DNA of 64,000 nt from Trichomonas vaginalis G3 (lineage: Eukaryota; Parabasalia; Trichomonadida; Trichomonadidae): assembly GCF_026262505.1 (NCBI RefSeq), contig NC_067205.1:8184001-8248000 (forward strand). Direction: 5' to 3'. Position numbers and translations under genes: made by a program. Shown piece by piece: positions 8,676 to 19,027 of this stretch (its first letter is position 1; each line of letters opens with the position of its first letter). The notes under the pieces were generated by a model. It searched no databases. It had not been told where the DNA came from and saw nothing but the letters and a program-made list of their open reading frames with translations.

Positions 8676-11600
8676 TTATTCATCAGCTTTCTTCACATTT
8701 GCTTTCACTCTTCTTTCAAACTTACGACATCTCATTATTTTTCCATCTTTCTCAAGCTTAAACCTTGTTTTATTATCCAATAAATTAAATTTTATTTCAT
8801 TACCTTCATATAAAGCTAAATATAAATTTTTCACACTTCCTCCATAATATTTTTTAGCATGATTTATTATAGTTTCTTGCGGAATACCTTTTAATCTAAA
8901 ATGTTCAGCCGTTTGTCCTTTGTCGTTTCTTAATTCATCATAATATATTTTTTTACCTGCTGAAATGTGAAGAACAGCGAAAGCGTCTTCTAATTCGTCA
9001 AAATCGTTATGAAATTGTCCCATATCATCACCAATCAATTCGCGTCCATATCTTTTCTTAAATTCAGTGGACAGCATAGATATTTTCTCATCTTCTATGT
9101 GCATTGAGTCGGTATCCTGATAATATATATTTATACCTAAATCTTCCGCTGTCGTCATCACCTCATTCATTATGCGTTTAGACATTGACAAAACAGATAC
9201 GCCATATACTGGGTTATTAAATTGTGTATCCCAAACTTTGCACATTTTGAAACACCATAAATTTGATTCATCAATTTTATAAAATTCCTCAACTTGATGC
9301 CAGTGACTATATAGGTAATAATCTTTTTTATCATCTTCTATATACGTGTGTGTTGTTTTTATCGTTTTCTGTATGCTTTTTCCATATGCTGAATTCATAA
9401 TGAGTTTCAAAATGTCCTTCATCGGATTTTTTACTTTATTGTATTCTCTTTTTAAATCATAAAGTTTCCTTATGATGTTTCGTATTCTATGGTCCCTGTT
9501 ACCTTTCCAAATTAAGCCACCCAATATTTTATAGCTAATTTTTTGATATTTTACCAAATCCTGAAGCGCTAACATATCCACTCTCATTTCACCTGTTTCA
9601 TTCACGTTTCTATTTAATCCATTTTCATCTCTTAAAACAATTAACGGAAAGGCCCTACTTTTTCCAACATTAATGATTTCAATATCTACAATAAAATAGC
9701 TCAAATATTTATTTTTCGTCGGTTCTGTTTGGTCTTCATCGAATGCATGAACTAATAAAGGGTGGGGATTATTGATATCATAAATTTTATCATCTATCAT
9801 GCATTCATTTATAATTTCTGGCTTTCCTTCAACTGTAAATAGTCTATTCATTGCTGATGGGTATAAACTGCATGCGTCAAAGTCATTTAATTTATCCTCG
9901 ACCATATATCTTTTATTATTTTTAGTCATACATCTGCCTCCATAAATTGCACTCATTATATATTCCTTCACGTTTCCCGATATTTCGTATAAATTACCAT
10001 TTGGATAAAATAAATCACGACACAAAATTTTATTAGCTAAAGCTGGGAGAGTTGTGATATCATAAAGGTCTATGTCAATGGCTTTTTCATTAAGACAAGC
10101 AGAACGGAAAGCATTGAATCCAACCCTTAACACGTTCACGTCTTGTTCACAATAGAATTCACAATATTTGAACATGTTGAATGTTCCATTTTCTTCCTCT
10201 GCATTAATCATTTTCAAATTCTCTTTATAAGTTAATTTTTCATCATCACCCCATTCAGGTAATTCGTCAGGTCCTACTTCATCAATAACTCCCACACCTC
10301 CTGTTTCATTAATTCTGTCATAAGTGTAATATCTATATGGAAATAACTCTTTTTTTATGTCTGTGCCCTTAAATGCATCGGGGAAACATTTAGGAAAACA
10401 TGCTAATTTCTTGGTAAATATACTATATGAATCTCTTAACTCAATGTGTTTTCCATTATATAGATGTTTCTGTCTAATGATTTTTGACCCTTTCATAATG
10501 TTATTTTTTATTCCAAATTTCATCAATAATCTACCGTCATATCCCATATTATGAAAATATATTATTGAATTATCCGGTAAATAATCCATAAGCTGTTGGT
10601 CACAATTAAAGCCTGTGAATGTCTTTTTTATGCTACCGTCTTCATTTGATAAGCACACCATAAAGGGAATTTCTTGACCATCTTTATTACATGTCTCAAA
10701 ATCACCGAACCAGTAACTTTTCACCACTTTCTTTTCACCATTATTTTCATTTTCATTTATCCAATCCTTCATTATTCTAAAATTTCTTTTATCAATATTT
10801 TTTATTCCCTTTACGTTTTCCTTTGGTACAAATTGCATGACTTTTGCCTTATCCACGTCTTTATCGTTTCTATATAATGGTTCAAAAGCACCTACCTCCT
10901 CTAAATTTAAAATGAGGTTTAAACTTGACATGTGAGCTTTCTGTGTGCTTGTTTCAAAACGTCCATGGGCACATTTATATGCTTTCATCATTTGTTCAGT
11001 TGTCCAATTTCTCAGCTTACCGTAAGCGCAAACTTTATCATAATTTTTAATGAAAAATGGATTTATGGACACTTCTTCATTTATGAAATAATGATTTTTA
11101 TAAGTAAACAATGACACAGAGTATTTATAGCCTTCGTTGGGTCCATAACATTTGCCAGGTTTGTTCTCGTTAGCTATTCTCACTTTACCGCTTTTATCAT
11201 CTACATACCTTAATACACATTTTATTTTGTATTCATCGCATATCTTACTTAAAACATTAGTGGGACAATATTTAGAATCTAAAAACCTGTTAGAAATCTC
11301 CATTAATAAATTTTCATCCTTGATAGTAAAACTTAAGGCATATATTAAACAGTTATATCTCATTTCTTCTCTGCATTCATTATTTTCATTTGTCAATTTC
11401 GTGAATATTTGATATCTTGCTAAATATGGTTCAAAAATCGAGTAGCCTTTCTTCAATCTATAACCCCAAAAGTTACTTTCTTTCGTATTTATAGCTTTTG
11501 CAGGCTTCTTTATATTTTCATGAATGGTGAAATATATGACATCGAAAAATTCCAAATATAATTTAGTGCCATCATCTGAAATGTTACCGCTTAATTCTTC

Positions 11601-12101
11601 GATTTTATAAATGAACTGACCACTTAACATTTGCTCAAATCTTTGCCTAAAACTTTCTTTATCAATTGGTTGGCTTCTCTCCTGACCATTTACGATATAA
11701 TGGACTAAAATTTTAGTGTTTAATGGTTGAGCCATTATATGCTTTTCATAAAATTCTTTTAATTTCTGACCCACTACCCTAAGTTCATCTTTTCCATAAA
11801 TTTTTATATCTAATTTTTCCCCAAATGGGTTTTTATCTAATCTTTCAAAGGTGCCCTCTATTCTTTCTTTTACATCTTCATTGTAACTCTTCACATCTTC
11901 ATAAATCCTCATAGCTTCTGCGTTTAATTCACGCTCATACTCTTCGTCCATTTCTAAATTCCCTTTATTTATTTCATTCATGTATTCCTCCACTTCTTTT
12001 TCATTCTTTATTTCCTCATCTATTTCATTTCTTACTTCTTCCACTTTCTTTTCATCTTGTTCATAAAATTCATCGTATCCTCTACGTTCATCATGTTCCA
12101 T
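8676..12101 (-). CDS. B-family DNA polymerase, protein-primed type
   Basis: About 1141 residues from the ATG at 12101. Exonuclease motifs: FGDFET (Exo I), FHNMGYDG (Exo II, Nx3D) and YCEQD (Exo III). Polymerase motifs: DFDACSLYPSA (A), MNSAYGKS (B) and YQDTDSMH (C). Polintons are thought to replicate by protein priming with this enzyme. Upstream of the exonuclease, near residues 250-350, is a segment with RYNCLIYAL and later NHYFIN, which looks like a cysteine-protease- or OTU-like fold found in some viral polymerases. The start codon lies inside the terminal repeat of the nested transposon, so the native upstream region may have been replaced. Confidence 0.92.
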   Translation of the reverse strand: MEHDERRGYDEFYEQDEKKVEEVRNEIDEEIKNEKEVEEYMNEINKGNLEMDEEYERELNAEAMRIYEDVKSYNEDVKERIEGTFERLDKNPFGEKLDIKIYGKDELRVVGQKLKEFYEKHIMAQPLNTKILVHYIVNGQERSQPIDKESFRQRFEQMLSGQFIYKIEELSGNISDDGTKLYLEFFDVIYFTIHENIKKPAKAINTKESNFWGYRLKKGYSIFEPYLARYQIFTKLTNENNECREEMRYNCLIYALSFTIKDENLLMEISNRFLDSKYCPTNVLSKICDEYKIKCVLRYVDDKSGKVRIANENKPGKCYGPNEGYKYSVSLFTYKNHYFINEEVSINPFFIKNYDKVCAYGKLRNWTTEQMMKAYKCAHGRFETSTQKAHMSSLNLILNLEEVGAFEPLYRNDKDVDKAKVMQFVPKENVKGIKNIDKRNFRIMKDWINENENNGEKKVVKSYWFGDFETCNKDGQEIPFMVCLSNEDGSIKKTFTGFNCDQQLMDYLPDNSIIYFHNMGYDGRLLMKFGIKNNIMKGSKIIRQKHLYNGKHIELRDSYSIFTKKLACFPKCFPDAFKGTDIKKELFPYRYYTYDRINETGGVGVIDEVGPDELPEWGDDEKLTYKENLKMINAEEENGTFNMFKYCEFYCEQDVNVLRVGFNAFRSACLNEKAIDIDLYDITTLPALANKILCRDLFYPNGNLYEISGNVKEYIMSAIYGGRCMTKNNKRYMVEDKLNDFDACSLYPSAMNRLFTVEGKPEIINECMIDDKIYDINNPHPLLVHAFDEDQTEPTKNKYLSYFIVDIEIINVGKSRAFPLIVLRDENGLNRNVNETGEMRVDMLALQDLVKYQKISYKILGGLIWKGNRDHRIRNIIRKLYDLKREYNKVKNPMKDILKLIMNSAYGKSIQKTIKTTHTYIEDDKKDYYLYSHWHQVEEFYKIDESNLWCFKMCKVWDTQFNNPVYGVSVLSMSKRIMNEVMTTAEDLGINIYYQDTDSMHIEDEKISMLSTEFKKRYGRELIGDDMGQFHNDFDELEDAFAVLHISAGKKIYYDELRNDKGQTAEHFRLKGIPQETIINHAKKYYGGSVKNLYLALYEGNEIKFNLLDNKTRFKLEKDGKIMRCRKFERRVKANVKKADE

Positions 12102-12129
12102 ATTAAGTTCTGTCAAAATGTAAGCTATT
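12099..12129 (+). repeat. Left 31-bp inverted repeat of nested transposon
   Basis: Perfect inverted match to 15796-15826. It includes the ATG (minus strand, 12101) used by the polymerase gene. Confidence 0.85.
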
Positions 12130-12389
12130 CAATTCTATCGTCGGGGAAAGTATCACAAATCTATCAATTTTTTTGTAAAAGTATACAAAAACATATGGTG
12201 TTCAATTAGTTTATAATAATATAAATATTAAGATTATCCAAAATAAGAAAAACTAGGTTTTGAGAACACTTTTGAGATGATAATCAAAATATTTTGATTG
12301 AAAAATAATATATTATTTATCAGATATAGAATGGATTTTTTTCAAATTTAAAAATTCTGAAAAATAAACAGTTTTGTAAAGTAAAAAAA

Positions 12390-14859
12390 TGAACGAAAAC
12401 TCGAGACCTCGTATTCCAAATGAATGGGTAAGATATATGTATGAAAAACTTGAAAGTGGTGAGTGAGGATGTCAATTTGGAAGAAAAGTGAGAAAATTCC
12501 TAAAATGCTAAAAATGAATTTTCCAAACGTATTTTTTTATCTCATTTTTTTGATTTTGAAAAAAATTTGGAGAGAAGAACTCTTCGTTTTTGAATTTTAT
12601 CACGATGGTTTTAAAGTATATTAGACACATGTATTGGTATTACTATTTTTGTATATTTTGAGAGAAAATCCCTAAAAAGTGAGAAAATCTAAGACGGTTT
12701 GAGAAAATATATAAACTATTGAAAATTTGAATTAAACTTCTAATTTGGAAAAAAGAAATTTGGAAAGAAGAAAATTCAAAAATCGAGATTTAGACTCAGC
12801 ATCAAATGGAGAACAAAATGTTTCTTCATATGAAGGAAAAAAATTTTCTTGTGAAGAAATAGAGTTTTTAAAATTTTATTGTATGTAATGAAATAAACAA
12901 ATATTAAAATTATTTTTTGATAACAAGAAAATTCCAAAGAAAATATTTGAGAGAAAGAAAAAAAGAAAATTGAAAAATATTACTCTCCTTTATATTTCAT
13001 GAGATTTTAAATTTATTCTCATAAAATTGACAATTTTATACGTTTAGATGAAAATAAGTGATTTTGGTTGAAATAGAAATTATTATTTGCTTACAGCTAT
13101 CAAATAGATTTTTGCTATTTTGATTAAAATTTGTTAATCAAATTAATAATTTTTTTCTAAATATCTTAAATATCTGGATCACTCACATATACAATGAATT
13201 GAACGATAAAAATAATACAAACTCAACTAAGTTTCCTGTCTTTCAACTAAAAAAAATTATGCAAATTAAATTAAATTGTTTATTCAAATATAAAACAAAG
13301 ATGAAGTAATTACAGTTATCATAAACTTTATGAATAACTCTGTAATTGGTTCAGATTTTCGTAAAAATATTTTTATTAATATCGATAAGAATACGTTTAC
13401 CTACTATCACAACATATCGATAAACAAGAGTAGAGTGATTTTTATCATCGAAACTTTTTAAAAGCTGTAAGCTGGAAGGAAAAATCTTGTTTTTTCTGAG
13501 TTAGTTGTAGAACTATTGATGCACGAGTTATCATTGTGATGTAGAAGGATGTCAATGTACTGACTGAAGGATATGAAGTGAATTGAATTTCATTGCATTT
13601 CAATTTGATCAAAATTTGTTGAAATGATATGAATGTGTCAACATCTGTATCACTCTCTTTCACTCCTTCCCTATTCTTTCGAGAACGAAGCTAGCTCAGC
13701 TTTCGCTGAGCGAATTGACACTTTTGATGTCCTAAACGTACATGCTCTCAAATTTATCGAAAAAAATTATACCACCTAAACTAGTATATTCTTATTTTAA
13801 ATATGATATTATCCTTAGAATCCACACTAGAATATATTTAAATCAACTTTTAAAAAAGTTCGAATCCTGCGCGTCTCACTTTTTAAATTTTCGAAAAGGA
13901 AAATTATATTCTCCTAAAATGAAAACAATTTTCCGAATTGACATCCTTATGGTGAGTTAACATACGCAACAGTTTTGAAAAAAGTTCCATATTCTTATCA
14001 AAATGTTACAATTTTCAAACAAATTTCAAGAAATACTCTCAAAAAAGCATTCAAAGAAATCGGTGGTACACCAAAAATTAAAAGTGGTCCTCCACAAGAG
14101 GAATTAACTCCAGAATTAATTTTGAAGGTTCAGAATTCTTATGAAAATTACAAATGTGGGGTTCAAAAATTGTATTGGACTCTCAATATGAATCCAAAAT
14201 TTCAAATCAGTTACAATGCAGTTATTAAGGCAGCAAAATTTCTGGGAATTTACAAAGAAAAAGATAAAAGTAATCCAAAAGCATATTATGTGGATTATGA
14301 AGCAATTCTTCCAAATACAATCTGGCATGTGGATATTCATTTTTTGAAAGAACCAGAAACTTTACCGGTTTATGGAATAATTGATGACAAAAGTCGTTAT
14401 TTGTTAGCATTGAAATTGCTTCGTAACAAAAGTTCAACAGAAACTTCAAAAGTGGCAATTGCAACAGTTCAAAAATATGGAGCACCTTTCTGTTTCTGGT
14501 CAGATAACGGTAAAGAAAATGAGGGAGAGTTCACAAAATTTTTGAGTACTTATGACATTCAAATCAGAAAATCAGCTCCATACATGCCACGTCAAAATGG
14601 CAAAATTGAACGCCTCTGGCCATCACTGGACAAAAATGCTCCAAAGTCTTCAGAATTTGAGAGCATCAATCAGGAATTGGAAGAATTCAGGCAAAAATAC
14701 AATGACATGCCACATGGCGCTCATCCAAAAATTGGAGTTCGACCATACACTCCAAGAGAGGTTTACAACAAATTTAAGAAATGGACCAAGGATGATAAAC
14801 CGCTCTGGAAAAAATGTGTTAATAAGCAGTGGGAAGTTGAAGAGATTCCAAACTATTGA
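12390..14859 (+). pseudogene. IS481-like transposase gene, split by an insertion
   Basis: The gene starts at ATG 12390 (MNENSRPRIPNEW) and is interrupted at 12457-12464 by an inserted element. The rest resumes after the second copy of the target duplication at 13950-13957 and runs to TAA at 14859. If the insert and one duplication copy are disregarded, the frame is continuous, so nothing else obvious breaks it. The C-terminal part has an N-terminal helix-turn-helix-like stretch, then an rve core: aspartate in TIWHVDIHF, aspartate in FWSDNGKENEGEF, glutamate in RQNGKIERLW. This D-D-E layout and QNGKIER are typical of IS481/IS3 family transposases. It should be inactive in this copy. Confidence 0.8.
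12465..13949. mobile_element. Non-autonomous terminal-repeat element inside the transposase
   Basis: 1485 bp flanked by the exact 8-bp duplication TGGTGAGT (12457-12464 and 13950-13957). Its ends are short imperfect inverted repeats (GAGGATGTCAATTTGGA against AAGGATGTCAATTCGGA). No credible coding sequence was found inside; the short open frames are not protein-like. An 8-bp duplication is usual for hAT-type and some other cut-and-paste transposons, but the ends do not settle the superfamily. A GC-rich hairpin (GCTCAGCTTTCGCTGAGC) lies near 13694. Confidence 0.8.
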
Positions 14860-15225
14860 AATATTCTATATTTTTTTCAAAAATTCTCATTCAAATTTGA
14901 ATTTGGTTTTCAAAATTATGAATAAACATTATTTTTATTAAACTTGATTTTTAGCTCTGAAGAATCAAAAGAATTTAGCGAGAAAGAATATGCAGCTCAC
15001 ATAGGGGTAGATAAAGATATATCTCGAAAAAAATTGAATTTATTGTAAAGAATGAAGAAGTTCATTTTAAGATTGAGTTGATTTTCAACCAAAACGAGAG
15101 AGCATGCAGGCAAATGAAATTCGAAAAGTGAAAGGAATGACATATGCAAAAGAAAAGATTCAAATAACGCAAGCGAAATATAGATCAGTTAAAATCAGAA
15201 TAAAATTTTGATCTTTTCTACAGGG
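14860..15225. other. Non-coding right part of the nested transposon
   Basis: AT-rich, with no open frame of note. It leads from the transposase stop to the hairpin cluster. Confidence 0.5.
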
Positions 15226-15408
15226 AACTAAAGGCTATGAGGCACTATATAAGGTCAGTGCCTCATAGCCTTTAGTTTGTTATTAAAAACGAGAAAACTT
15301 GTTCGAAATGATAAACAATTTCGAACAAGTTTTCTCGTTTTAAGCGAGGGAATTGTTCCTTATGATGCATACATTATAAATATATACATCATAAGGAACA
15401 ATTCCCTC
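15226..15408. repeat. Cluster of three long perfect hairpins
   Basis: Three consecutive inverted repeats: 15226-15277 (20-bp arms, 12-nt loop), 15286-15341 (24-bp arms, 8-nt loop) and 15346-15408 (22-bp arms, about 19-nt loop). All arms pair perfectly, and the hairpins are separated by only 8 and 4 nt. The arm sequences differ from one another, so this is not one hairpin copied three times. It could be a subterminal DNA structure for transposition or a multi-hairpin RNA. Nothing protein-coding overlaps. Confidence 0.85.
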
Positions 15409-15795
15409 TAGATAGCTAGGAAACCCTAAATTAACTATTAATCTTTGAGATATTTTTTTTATTGAGGTTAATACGTTTTTCTAAATAATTAAAATGGAAA
15501 ATTTTGATTGTGAACTCATCTCTAATATTTTGGCTCCTTAATATATTTGAATCATGATCTTTGATATGAGTTCTCAAAAGTATTCACAAAAGCTATTTTT
15601 CCTTGAAATTTAAAAATCCTGTTTATCATATATTACCGAATTCAATTCCCTACATATTTCAAAATATTCTATGAACATTTCAATTTTTGAAAAAAACATA
15701 TTTTTTCCAAATATATTTATTATCATATTTCTAATAATATTTCCTAAACCGTCACTTTTTACTTCCTCGACGATTATTTCCCTCTCAAGAAATTC

Positions 15796-15826
15796 AATAG
15801 CTTACATTTTGACAGAACTTAATATG
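15796..15826 (-). repeat. Right 31-bp inverted repeat of nested transposon
   Basis: Perfect inverted partner of 12099-12129. Confidence 0.85.
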
Positions 15827-15870
15827 TAACAATTTTCTTTAAAATTTCATTTTCTCGCTTATGATTTTAT

Positions 15871-16132
15871 AACTAATTTTTATCATTAATTTTATTTTTA
15901 TTTTTGTCACTTATCCCACTCACTCACGCTATGTGGGCTTTCGCTCTTAATGAATTTTAACACTTACTATATAAAATCCTAATAAAGTTAATGATGTGTT
16001 TAAAAATGTTATTTGTGTTTTAAAAAATATTTCATTGGTGTTGTCATATGCGGGAAGTGGTATTGTTTAGACGTGAATATGAAAAACAGAAATGATGAGA
16101 GCAGAGGAGCGGAGCGATTGGGTCTCAACTGA
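15871..16132 (-). repeat. Right terminal inverted repeat of Polinton 1
   Basis: Reverse complement matches positions 1-260, closing the element. The outer end reads GGTCTCAACTGA. Host sequence follows (ATGTTTTTTGG). Confidence 0.92.
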
Positions 16133-16524
16133 ATGTTTTTTGGTTCACTCTAAAAATACCACGTCACATACTACTGGAAATAACTGTACTTGTTCGTGTA
16201 TAATATAGATTCTAAATTTTAATACGATCGGTGTATTTTTCAAATTTCAAAATTTTGTCTCCCGATGAATTATTATTAATGAAGCTATATCCATAATATA
16301 CATCAATAGCAAACAAAAGAAATAACATTGAATTTGCTCAATGACCACTTATTAATCGGAATTTCAAATTTGAATCCTTCAAATTATTCATTCTCCTATA
16401 TTATTCTTAAATATAGCAAATAACACATGTTTTAAGTATGAGAGACCATATAATTAATAAGAAAAAATAATTTTATCTTTATTAAAACTAAAATACAAAC
16501 AATAAATATAAAAATAAATCAAAT
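16133..16524. other. Intergenic, Polinton 1 to surface-protein gene
   Basis: AT-rich host sequence. No gene or repeat was recognised. Confidence 0.5.
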
Positions 16525-17679
16525 CTATGGAGCAACAGCTGCCTGATTAGATTGATTTTGATTCTGATGGTTTTGAGCCGGCTGATTTTGGTTTCCAGCC
16601 ATTTTCATTGCAATTTTTGCAGTTTCAGGGTCAATTTTCGCTGGTTCTGTTTGGTCAACTTGGTCATTCTGTTCATTTGTGTCCTGTGGCTTTGTTCCTC
16701 TGCATTTGTCTTTTCCACCAAAGCAAAAGTACCAAACGCAGAAAATGATGATTAAAACTGGGATTACAATAGCGGCTGATATTATACCAATAGTCTTGGC
16801 ATCTAAACCATCTCCAGGATAAACTCTGTCTAAATTTCCAGCAGAGAAAATTCATCCTTGAGTTGGGAGCCTGGCTGTTATCTTCGGGAAGGGGAAGTTA
16901 CCATTAATAAGTTCTGAAGCTCCGGAAGTCGTGGACCAACTAATTTTTGTGCTATATTCATTATTAAGTACAGCACCTGTTTTATCTGGGTAGAAAAAGG
17001 CCGAACGTGTCGGTATCAGTGTTGGCTGGTAGTTTTTGTTGATGTATACTGAATTATGGTTATTATAATACACAAATTTTAAATTGTTCGATTGGAGCTC
17101 GTATGTAAAAACTTTGATATCTGAATTAATGACCAATCCGTAGGCTGTAACATCTCTCTTATCGTTATAATAATAATTCAAGGGGAAATTACCGTTTTGG
17201 TCTGTGGAGATAAATCCTTTGATGCCACTTTGAATACCATCTTTAGTGATACTATAGGAAGGAGGTAGAATCATAAACTGAATTTGAATAAATTCTACTC
17301 CAGGATTTCTAAATTTAACTACTGGGTTTAGCGCAACTAGATCTTGCTTAGATTCGCTCCATACAATTTTTTGCATGATAGCTAATGGAGTACTGGGGGT
17401 ACTTATTTTTGAATATTTTCCATTTTCATCGGGCATTGCTGCTTCTGTTTCATATTTATACGTATTATCGAACATTAAATTTCCTGATAAGCATAATGTC
17501 TTGCCTCCAGTAATATAATAAAGGCTGTATTCGCCATAATCATAATAACTTCTGAAATCTTTGTTCAAATACTTGATTTGGTCGCATTCTCCAGGAAATG
17601 CATCGTTTATGTTGCCCACAGCAAACGAATTTACGGATCTGTTCTGAAGCAAAGAAGAAGCAAGGTATCTTCTTAGCAT
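16525..17679 (-). pseudogene. Membrane surface protein gene with in-frame TGA
   Basis: Minus-strand frame of 384 codons interrupted by one TGA at 16852-16854. Before it are 275 residues of an ectodomain-like region rich in Tyr, Asn and Ser with few cysteines. After it the same frame continues through 25 residues into a clear transmembrane helix (IGIISAAIVIPVLIIIF), a short basic-cysteine anchor and a Gln/Asn-rich cytoplasmic tail to TAG at 16525. This is the layout of a trichomonad type I surface protein. The N-terminus (MLRRYLASSLLQ) is a poor signal peptide, so the 5-prime end may also be eroded. Either a recent pseudogene or stop read-through; the first is more likely. Confidence 0.6.
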
Positions 17680-18073
17680 TCAAAATCAGTAGTTAGTTTG
17701 AGAGGTATTCAATAAAATTACAATTTTTGACAGTTTTAATATAACTATATATGATGCCAATACTTTGTTGAAAAATTTTCAACGTTCGCAATTTGATTGC
17801 ATTGAAATTGTTTATGATTTTATAAAGTTTATGTTTTGATATTTAAAAGAAGTATTGAGTAAGAGGTTTTAATACGATAAAAAATTTGTGTAATTTTCAA
17901 AATATTGAGACACCGAAGTTGAGTAGGGGTAATTTTAGCTAAAAGTGACACGCCTGTAAAAAATGACACGCCCGTGAAGGGTGTGATTACCGATCGGTAA
18001 TTTCGACAGTTTAGAATTTAAAATTTTTTATGGAACTGTTGCGAGTTTCATAAAGAATTTAAGGAATATAAGC

Positions 18074-18205
18074 AAAGATTTGAATCAAAATCTTAGACCT
18101 AAGCCGCTCGATTCGCTCGCGGCTTCCGCGAATTACAGATCAGCAAAGATTTGAATCAAAATCTTCGAACTAAGCCGATCGCTTCGCTCGCGGCTTTCTT
18201 TATTA
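18074..18205. repeat. Two copies of a ~70-bp repeat with GC-rich stem
   Basis: AGCAAAGATTTGAATCAAAA followed by TCTT, AAGCCG, TCGCTCGCGGCTT occurs twice in tandem. Each copy ends in a short hairpin (AAGCCG-N-CGGCTT). Confidence 0.7.
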
Positions 18206-18571
18206 TTTTAAATTTGCATATTTCCATCAAAAGTTCATAAGGTAAAAAATTTCGTTTATATTATTGCAAAATAAAATCTTCATTATCAAAATAATATTAA
18301 ATGATAATATAATATAATTTATAAACAACTATTATTTAATAAAGTTTAATTGCCAAGGTTCATCTAATTTTTTGATTTTTAATGTTTTATGAATTTTATT
18401 TATCATGTATATATCTAATAAAGATTATATATGTAGAAGATAAGTACCTTAATATGTACGTAAATTTTAATGAAATTTATACAACATTATAAAAATTTAT
18501 GAATAAAAACTTGATATAAAATAACATTTTTATTTTTACTAAGAAAAAAAAGGTTTTTGATAATAAATTTA

Positions 18572-18924
18572 TTTTATTTCGAAAAAGTAGCAATAATCGT
18601 AAAAGGGTATTGATAGGCTTGCTAAAGTAACTAATTTTAGCTGTCAAATACTTTTGTATTTTGAAGTAAATTAGTATAAATTTGTTTTTACTTTTATTTC
18701 GAAAAAGTAGCAATAATCGTAAAAGGGTATTGATAGGCTTGCTAAAGTAACTAATTTTAGCTGTCAAATACTTTTGTATTTTGAAGTAAATTAGTATAAA
18801 TTTGTTTTTACTTTTATTTCGAAAAAGTAACAATAATCGTAAAAGGGTATTGATAGGCTTGCTAAAGTAACTAATTTTAGCTGTCAAATACTTTTGTATT
18901 TTGAAGTAAATTAGTATAAATTTG
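18572..18924. repeat. Three tandem copies of a 120-bp unit
   Basis: Near-identical 120-bp units begin with TTTATTTCGAAAAAGTA and contain GTAAAAGGGTATTGATAGGC. The third is slightly short. The open frame running through them on the minus strand is only a consequence of 120 being a multiple of three. Confidence 0.9.
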
Positions 18925-18965
18925 ATATTATTTTAACTCCCTTTGAAAACCTCAATTTTCCATAC

Positions 18966-19027
18966 AGAGGGAACGGGAATAGCATCCAATATTCCCTGAG
19001 AATGGTTGCGCATTCTCAGTTCCCTCT
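18966..19027. repeat. Perfect three-way-junction inverted repeat
   Basis: An outer 9-bp stem (AGAGGGAAC with GTTCCCTCT) encloses two hairpins with no unpaired base between: GGGAAT/ATTCCC at 18975-18996 and TGAGAATG/CATTCTCA at 18997-19018. A 62-nt cruciform or structured RNA candidate. Confidence 0.8.

Larger units (their letters stand above)
12095..15830. mobile_element. Nested IS481-like DNA transposon
   Basis: A 3.7-kb insertion inside Polinton 1. Its ends are inverted repeats: 12099-12129 and 15796-15826 are a perfect 31-bp pair (CATATTAAGTTC... reading inward). They extend outward to 35 bp with one mismatch and inward as a gapped match (ATCGTCG-GGGAA). It encodes an rve-fold transposase with the D-D-E and QNGKIER signature of IS481/IS3-like enzymes. 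Eukaryotic elements of this kind have been reported from Trichomonas. No convincing target duplication was seen. The element is itself interrupted by a 1485-bp insertion and carries three large hairpins in its right part. Confidence 0.75.
1..16132. mobile_element. Polinton/Maverick element 1
   Basis: A Polinton (Maverick) bounded by terminal inverted repeats of about 260 bp. Between them lie the family's hallmark genes: major capsid protein, FtsK/HerA-type packaging ATPase, retroviral-type integrase and a B-family DNA polymerase, plus several small conserved genes. Its core genes read as long open frames, so it looks largely whole apart from a nested 3.7-kb DNA transposon between polymerase and right end. 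The two terminal repeats match at about 96 percent over their outer 190 bp, which suggests moderate age. The window starts at the left repeat, so the left target duplication is not visible. No adenovirus-type protease was recognised. Confidence 0.95.

Noticed and set aside
13445-13960. Two 72-residue frames in the inserted element
   Set aside because: Opposed short frames without domains, inside a non-autonomous element.
14552-14941. 129-residue plus-strand frame
   Set aside because: Shadow of the transposase gene in another frame.
16121-16140. Target-site duplication of Polinton 1
   Set aside because: Bases after the right end are visible, but the left flank lies outside the window, so no pair can be shown.
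18477-18887. 136-residue minus-strand protein with repeats
   Set aside because: It merely translates three 120-bp tandem repeats in one frame; there is no start context, and the composition is not protein-like.
18966-19027. tRNA gene
   Set aside because: Cloverleaf-like on paper, but it has three stems only, is too short, and has no T-loop or anticodon arm features.
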